This document shows, one piece after another, positions 60,303-64,000 of a DNA stretch of 64,000 bases. The translations under genes were made by a program, and so were the position numbers. The notes under the pieces are model-generated. The model did not search any database. It saw nothing but the letters and a program-made list of their open reading frames with translations, and had not been told where the DNA came from. Numbering within the stretch: the stretch's first letter is position 1; each line of letters opens with the position of its first letter. The stretch is from Vibrio mimicus CAIM 602 (GTDB lineage: Bacteria > Pseudomonadota > Gammaproteobacteria > Enterobacterales > Vibrionaceae): positions 27,650 through 91,649 of the forward strand of contig NZ_AOMO01000016.1 of assembly GCF_000338875.1 (NCBI RefSeq). The letters are read 5' to 3'.

Positions 60303-60491
60303 AAAATCATTCAAATCGATCTTAATCAGCATAAATAGGTAATTTAATTACAATTAAATAAAGCTTAATTACACATCAAATGCATAGAGATGCATTTAAC
60401 TTCATCATTAAAATGACTTCTGAATTCTAGTGAAAGCAATAATCGATTAGCAAAACAGGTTTTCCCAGCACTTTTGACCTACTCCACTTCT

Positions 60492-60514
60492 CTGCACAGT
60501 GATATGCTGTGCAG
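60492..60514 (+). promoter_or_regulatory. Inverted repeat over a candidate extended -10 upstream of pepD
   Basis: CTGCACAG (60492-60499) and CTGTGCAG (60507-60514) flank TGATATG, which with the next bases makes the extended -10 TGATATGCT (60500-60508). A regulator dimer or an RNA hairpin is possible. The rest of 60303-60605 is AT-rich and shows nothing else. Confidence 0.4.
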
Positions 60515-60605
60515 CGAAAGTACCTACCTGTTACAGGCTAATTCTCTACCATGACATTGCTCTGGAGAGATGATACACGGGAAAATATACAGTAAGGAGT
60601 CATCT

Positions 60606-62078
60606 GTGTCTGAGTTCCAAAACGAAATCAGTAAGTTATCGTCAAATCCTATTTGGCCATTTTTCGCCACTATCTGTTCAATTCCACACCCTTCAAAACA
60701 TGAAGAAGCATTAGCTCAATACATTATTGATTGGGCCAAAGGGCAAGGGTTAGCTGTACGCCGCGATGAGACGGGCAACGTCTTTATTAAAAAGCCAGCA
60801 ACCCCAGGCATGGAAAACCGTAAAGGTGTGGTACTTCAAGCACACATTGATATGGTGCCGCAGAAGAACGAAGACACAGTACATGACTTCACTAAAGATC
60901 CTATCCAACCTTATATTGATGGCGAATGGGTCACTGCGAAAGGAACGACTTTAGGATCAGACAACGGTATTGGCATGGCATCTTGCCTTGCGGTTCTGGC
61001 ATCTAAAGATATCCAACACGGTCCTCTAGAAGTCCTGCTCACGATTGATGAAGAAGCTGGTATGACTGGCGCATTTGGCCTAAAAGCAGGTTGGTTAGAA
61101 GGTGATATTCTGCTCAATACCGACTCTGAGCAAGAAGGCGAAGTCTACATGGGCTGCGCTGGTGGCGTGAACGCCGAATTTGCTTTCGCGATTGAACGTG
61201 AAGCTATTCCAGCAGGTTATGTTGGCCGTCAGTTGACCTTAAAAGGTTTGAAAGGCGGTCACTCAGGTTGTGATATTCACACTGGTCGCGGCAACGCCAA
61301 CAAACTGATGGCGCGCTTTTTAGCTGGGCATGCCAAAGAATTAGATCTGCGCCTAGTAGAATTCCGTGGTGGCAGCCTACGTAACGCGATTCCTCGCGAA
61401 GCGTTTGTCACTGTGGCATTACCAGAAAATCGAGTTGCGGAATTAGAAACGCTGTTCAACTACTACACTGAGTTACTCAAAGCAGAACTAGGCAAAGTAG
61501 AAACCAACTTGGTGACTTTCCTTGAAGCCAAAGAACTTCACGCTGAAGTGCTCACCGCACAGACTCAACAGCGCTTTATTGCCGCTTTAAACGCCTGCCC
61601 GAACGGTGTTATTCGTATGAGTGATGACATCGCAGGAGTGGTAGAAACCTCTCTGAACGTAGGTGTGATCACAACCGAAGCGGCGCAAATCAAAGTACTG
61701 TGCCTAATCCGCTCATTGATTGATTCAGGTCGTCACCAAGTGGAAGGCATGTTGAAGTCAGTGGCTGAACTTGCTGGTGCGGAGCTGGAACTTTCTGGTG
61801 CTTACCCAGGCTGGAAACCAGATGCTGATTCAGAAATCATGCATATTTTCCGTGACATGTATGAAGGTATTTACGGTCACAAACCAAACATTATGGTGAT
61901 CCACGCTGGTCTTGAGTGTGGACTATTCAAAAAACCTTATCCAAACATGGATATGGTGTCGTTCGGCCCAACCATCAAATTCCCGCATTCACCAGATGAA
62001 AAAGTGAAGATCGACACGGTTGATCTGTTCTGGCAACAGATGGTGGCATTGTTAGCTAACATTCCTGTTAAAGCCTAA
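60606..62078 (+). CDS. pepD: Aminoacyl-histidine dipeptidase (peptidase D)
   Basis: PepD hydrolyses dipeptides such as carnosine (Xaa-His) in the cytoplasm. The GTG at 60606 is chosen: AAGGAG lies six bases upstream and the product then starts SEFQNEISKLSSNPIWPFF like E. coli PepD; an ATG 36 bases earlier is rejected. The 490-residue M20 peptidase has zinc-site motifs VVLQAHIDMVPQKN near 79, GTTLGSDNGIGMASC near 116 with the metal Asp, TIDEEAGMTGAFG near 147 with the catalytic Glu, and LLNTDSEQEGEVYMGCAGG near 171. It is monocistronic, with a strong terminator. Confidence 0.95.
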   Translation: MSEFQNEISKLSSNPIWPFFATICSIPHPSKHEEALAQYIIDWAKGQGLAVRRDETGNVFIKKPATPGMENRKGVVLQAHIDMVPQKNEDTVHDFTKDPIQPYIDGEWVTAKGTTLGSDNGIGMASCLAVLASKDIQHGPLEVLLTIDEEAGMTGAFGLKAGWLEGDILLNTDSEQEGEVYMGCAGGVNAEFAFAIEREAIPAGYVGRQLTLKGLKGGHSGCDIHTGRGNANKLMARFLAGHAKELDLRLVEFRGGSLRNAIPREAFVTVALPENRVAELETLFNYYTELLKAELGKVETNLVTFLEAKELHAEVLTAQTQQRFIAALNACPNGVIRMSDDIAGVVETSLNVGVITTEAAQIKVLCLIRSLIDSGRHQVEGMLKSVAELAGAELELSGAYPGWKPDADSEIMHIFRDMYEGIYGHKPNIMVIHAGLECGLFKKPYPNMDMVSFGPTIKFPHSPDEKVKIDTVDLFWQQMVALLANIPVKA

Positions 62079-62085
62079 ATTTAAG

Positions 62086-62113
62086 AAGCCGAGCACGATA
62101 GCTCGGCTTTTTT
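62086..62113 (+). terminator. Terminator of pepD
   Basis: AAGCCGAGC (62086-62094) pairs with GCTCGGCTT (62101-62109), followed by a T run. Confidence 0.9.
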
Positions 62114-62340
62114 ATCCCTTCAGCTATGTATAAGTACATGAGCAATTCCGCCTTGCGCAATAACACACATAAGATAAGTAAGAACAAAAGCGACTAACGG
62201 CTCAATAACCTTAAACAAAGCATGTGTATCAAAGTTTTTTGTCGAAAAGGAAAATTTTATTCATTAGATTGTGTTTAAGGTTGGCTGCTAGAGTTCGCCC
62301 CCTTGAAGTTCCCAGAGTTATTCACCAAACTCTCTTCAAG

Positions 62341-62372
62341 CGACAACTTGCAAAATGCAGGTTGTTTCGAGG
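62341..62372 (+). other. Imperfect hairpin in the leader of the rimB-like gene
   Basis: CGACAACTTGCA pairs with TGCAGGTTGTTTCG (one G-U pair, a bulge) around AAA, about 50 bases before the start at 62424. No T run follows. The remaining bases of the 345-base gap 62079-62423 show only the pepD terminator and no convincing ORF. Confidence 0.35.
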
Positions 62373-62423
62373 GTGCTGCTTGTCCTTAGCGGTATCTGAA
62401 ATTCTCAAACTAATGAAATTGCG

Positions 62424-62867
62424 ATGAAAGAAAAAATGATTGTCGGATGGCGTGAGAATCTCAGCCTTCCAGGGTTAGGTATTGAACGCATTAAAGCGAA
62501 AATCGATACTGGAGCCCGAACGTCTTGCTTGCACGCGTTCAAGGTAGAGAGCTTCACTAAGGAAGGAGCTCCGTGGGTTCGTTTTTGGATCCACCCGATG
62601 CAAAAGAATGATGAGCTAGTAAAAATGTGTGAAGCAGCAGTAATTGACGAACGAGTTGTTCGCGATTCTGGTGGCCATGAAGAAACACGCTACGTCATTC
62701 GGTCGGATCTTAGCTTTGGCGGCCAAACATGGCCGATTGAAATCACCTTGACCAATCGAGAGAACATGGCGTTTCGTATGTTATTGGGCCGTACTGCCAT
62801 GCATCACCGAATCATAGTTGATCCTACAAAATCGTTTTTAATCCCTTTCGAGGAGCCGAATAAATGA
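62424..62867 (+). CDS. RimB-like retropepsin (Zn_protease/DUF785 family)
   Basis: This 147-residue protein contains the aspartic-protease-like motif [16 protein letters not shown] near residue 23 and a second conserved block, [22 protein letters not shown], near 118. This places it in the family called putative ATP-dependent zinc protease, now seen as retropepsin-like. Pseudomonas RimB, of this family, trims glutamates added to ribosomal protein S6 by RimK. Here the gene overlaps rimK by four bases, so a shared role is likely. Substrate is inferred. Confidence 0.85.
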   Translation: MKEKMIVGWRENLSLPGLGIERIKAKIDTGARTSCLHAFKVESFTKEGAPWVRFWIHPMQKNDELVKMCEAAVIDERVVRDSGGHEETRYVIRSDLSFGGQTWPIEITLTNRENMAFRMLLGRTAMHHRIIVDPTKSFLIPFEEPNK

Positions 62868-63769
62868 AAATTGGTATTCTGTCGCGTAACGCTTCGCTGT
62901 ATTCAACCAAGCGTTTGATAGAAGCGTGCAAACAGCGAGGCCATGAGGTTCGTGTCATTGATGCCTTGCGCTGCTACATGAATATCAACTCCGATAAACC
63001 GGAAATTCATTACAAAGGTGAAGAGTTAGCGGGTTTTGATGCGGTGATTCCACGTATTGGTGCTTCTGTGACTTTCTACGGCACCGCAGTATTACGCCAA
63101 TTTGAAATGATGGGCGTTTACCCAGCCAATGAGTCGGTCGCGATTACTCGTTCGCGTGACAAACTGCGCTCTATGCAGCTGTTATCTCGCCGCGGCATTG
63201 GTATGCCGATCACGGGTTTTGCAAGCAAGCCTGATGATGTCAAAGACCTACTCGATATGGTGGGCGGTGCTCCTGTTGTCATCAAACTACTGGAAGGGAC
63301 TCAAGGTATCGGTGTTGTGCTAGCCGAAACGCGTACCGCTGCAGAAAGTGTGATTGAAGCCTTCATGGGACTGAAAGCCAACATCATGGTGCAAGAGTAC
63401 ATCAAAGAAGCTGGCGGTGCGGATATTCGCTGCTTCGTGATTGGCGATAAAGTGATTGCAGCGATGAAGCGTCAAGGTGCTGATGGTGAGTTCCGCTCTA
63501 ACCTGCATCGTGGTGGTACTGCATCGTTAGTCAAAATCACTCCACAAGAGCGTAAAACCGCGATTGACGCCGCTAAAATCATGGGATTGAATGTGGCGGG
63601 TGTTGATCTACTTCGTTCCGCTCGCGGTCCACTGGTCATGGAAGTTAACTCATCTCCAGGCTTGGAAGGCATTGAAGCGGCAACAGGCAAGGACATCGCG
63701 GGAATGATTGTAGAATTCATTGAGAAAAATGCAGCCAGCAAAAGGACTAAAACACGTGGCAAAGGCTAA
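62864..63769 (+). CDS. rimK: Ribosomal protein S6 glutamate ligase RimK
   Basis: RimK, an ATP-grasp enzyme, adds glutamates to the C-terminus of S6. The 301 residues hold an N-terminal domain (1-95), [19 protein letters not shown] near 140, [32 protein letters not shown] near 174 and the metal-binding end [29 protein letters not shown] near 244. The ATGA overlap with the preceding gene and the 14-base overlap with the next show a three-gene transcript. Confidence 0.94.
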   Translation: MKIGILSRNASLYSTKRLIEACKQRGHEVRVIDALRCYMNINSDKPEIHYKGEELAGFDAVIPRIGASVTFYGTAVLRQFEMMGVYPANESVAITRSRDKLRSMQLLSRRGIGMPITGFASKPDDVKDLLDMVGGAPVVIKLLEGTQGIGVVLAETRTAAESVIEAFMGLKANIMVQEYIKEAGGADIRCFVIGDKVIAAMKRQGADGEFRSNLHRGGTASLVKITPQERKTAIDAAKIMGLNVAGVDLLRSARGPLVMEVNSSPGLEGIEAATGKDIAGMIVEFIEKNAASKRTKTRGKG

Positions 63770-64000
63770 AAAGCACAGCGACTTTTTATTTTTGGGGGAA
63801 ACCATTCCCCCATCCTCAAGGCGGGTCATCGAACTCGAAGCTGCCAAACTTTATACCGACTCCCCTCTTTCCATTCCGATAGAAGTTATCCATGGCTCAG
63901 CTCCTGGCCCAGTGTTGATGATCAACGCAGCCATTCATGGTGATGAACTCAACGGCGTAGAAATTATTCGCCAACTACTTAACACTCTCGACGAAAAAAA
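63756..64000 (+). CDS. Succinylglutamate desuccinylase/aspartoacylase family protein, N-terminal part
   Basis: The gene begins at GTG 63756 inside the end of rimK (AAGGA nine bases upstream) and runs off the right edge after 81 codons. The visible part starts [19 protein letters not shown] and reaches the zinc motif [18 protein letters not shown] near residue 67, with the His and Glu ligands of M14-like AstE/AspA hydrolases. This family removes acyl or amino-acid groups from amides. The overlap with rimK suggests a role in the same modification pathway, but that is inference; the C-terminal half is not visible. Confidence 0.85.
   Translation, partial: MAKAKKHSDFLFLGETIPPSSRRVIELEAAKLYTDSPLSIPIEVIHGSAPGPVLMINAAIHGDELNGVEIIRQLLNTLDEK

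Noticed and set aside
62224..62427. 67-codon ORF before the rimB-like gene
   Set aside because: Low-complexity basic sequence, no family, start poorly supported, runs over a hairpin.

Overview
This 64 kb window looks like a piece of the main chromosome of Vibrio cholerae or a very close relative (V. mimicus, V. metoecus). The evidence is the gene order, protein sequences that match those I know from Vibrio, a moderate G+C content, and a 29-codon ORF that fits the V. cholerae small protein VcdP. The species call is recognition, not a computed match. I see no insertion sequences, prophage genes, CRISPR arrays, integron cassettes or rRNA genes. Almost everything is vertically inherited core genome.

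Layout. 1-5.7 kb: the end of a copper-exporting P-type ATPase (copA), a DUF411 metal-binding protein, a secreted GH20 chitobiase, a TraB/GumN protein, tRNA-Pro(UGG) and a 46-residue membrane peptide behind an FNR-like box. 5.8-11.6 kb: smrA, rluF, upp, purMN under a PurR box, a YafJ-type amidotransferase and gmhA. 11.9-21.2 kb: fadE behind a FadR operator, then a TIGR03503-like protein and dnaQ / rnhA / yafS / gloB / mltD / yafD, as in enterobacteria. 21.2-24.4 kb: glnB, a small cytochrome c, tilS and accA. 24.4-43.1 kb (all minus strand): dnaE, rnhB, lpxB, lpxA, fabZ, lpxD, skp, bamA, rseP, dxr, cdsA, uppS, frr, pyrH, tsf, rpsB. This is the conserved translation, lipid A, outer-membrane assembly and isoprenoid superoperon, with an S2 leader in front of rpsB. 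43.2-47.4 kb (plus): map, glnD, yaeH. 47.4-56.5 kb (minus): pgpA, thiL, nusB, ribH, ribB, ribE, ribD, nrdR, proA, proB, crl. 56.6-59.7 kb: frsA, gpt and a purine permease with a PurR box. 59.9-60.3 kb: a short transcript with a 29-codon ORF, which I identify as the dual-function RNA vcdRP. 60.6-64 kb: pepD, a RimB-like retropepsin, rimK and the start of an AstE/AspA-type hydrolase.

Four conserved genes carry single-base frameshifts: rluF (C6 tract), rnhB, proA (near the stop) and glnD (A7 tract). In each case the other frame restores the expected family sequence. They may be sequencing errors or real lesions; the sequence alone cannot decide.

The most interesting loci are vcdRP (a CRP box, a 29-residue aromatic peptide, a C-rich single-stranded segment and a terminator), the rimB-like/rimK/AstE-like cassette, which may write and erase C-terminal glutamates, and the RibB protein with a zinc-less GTP cyclohydrolase II domain.
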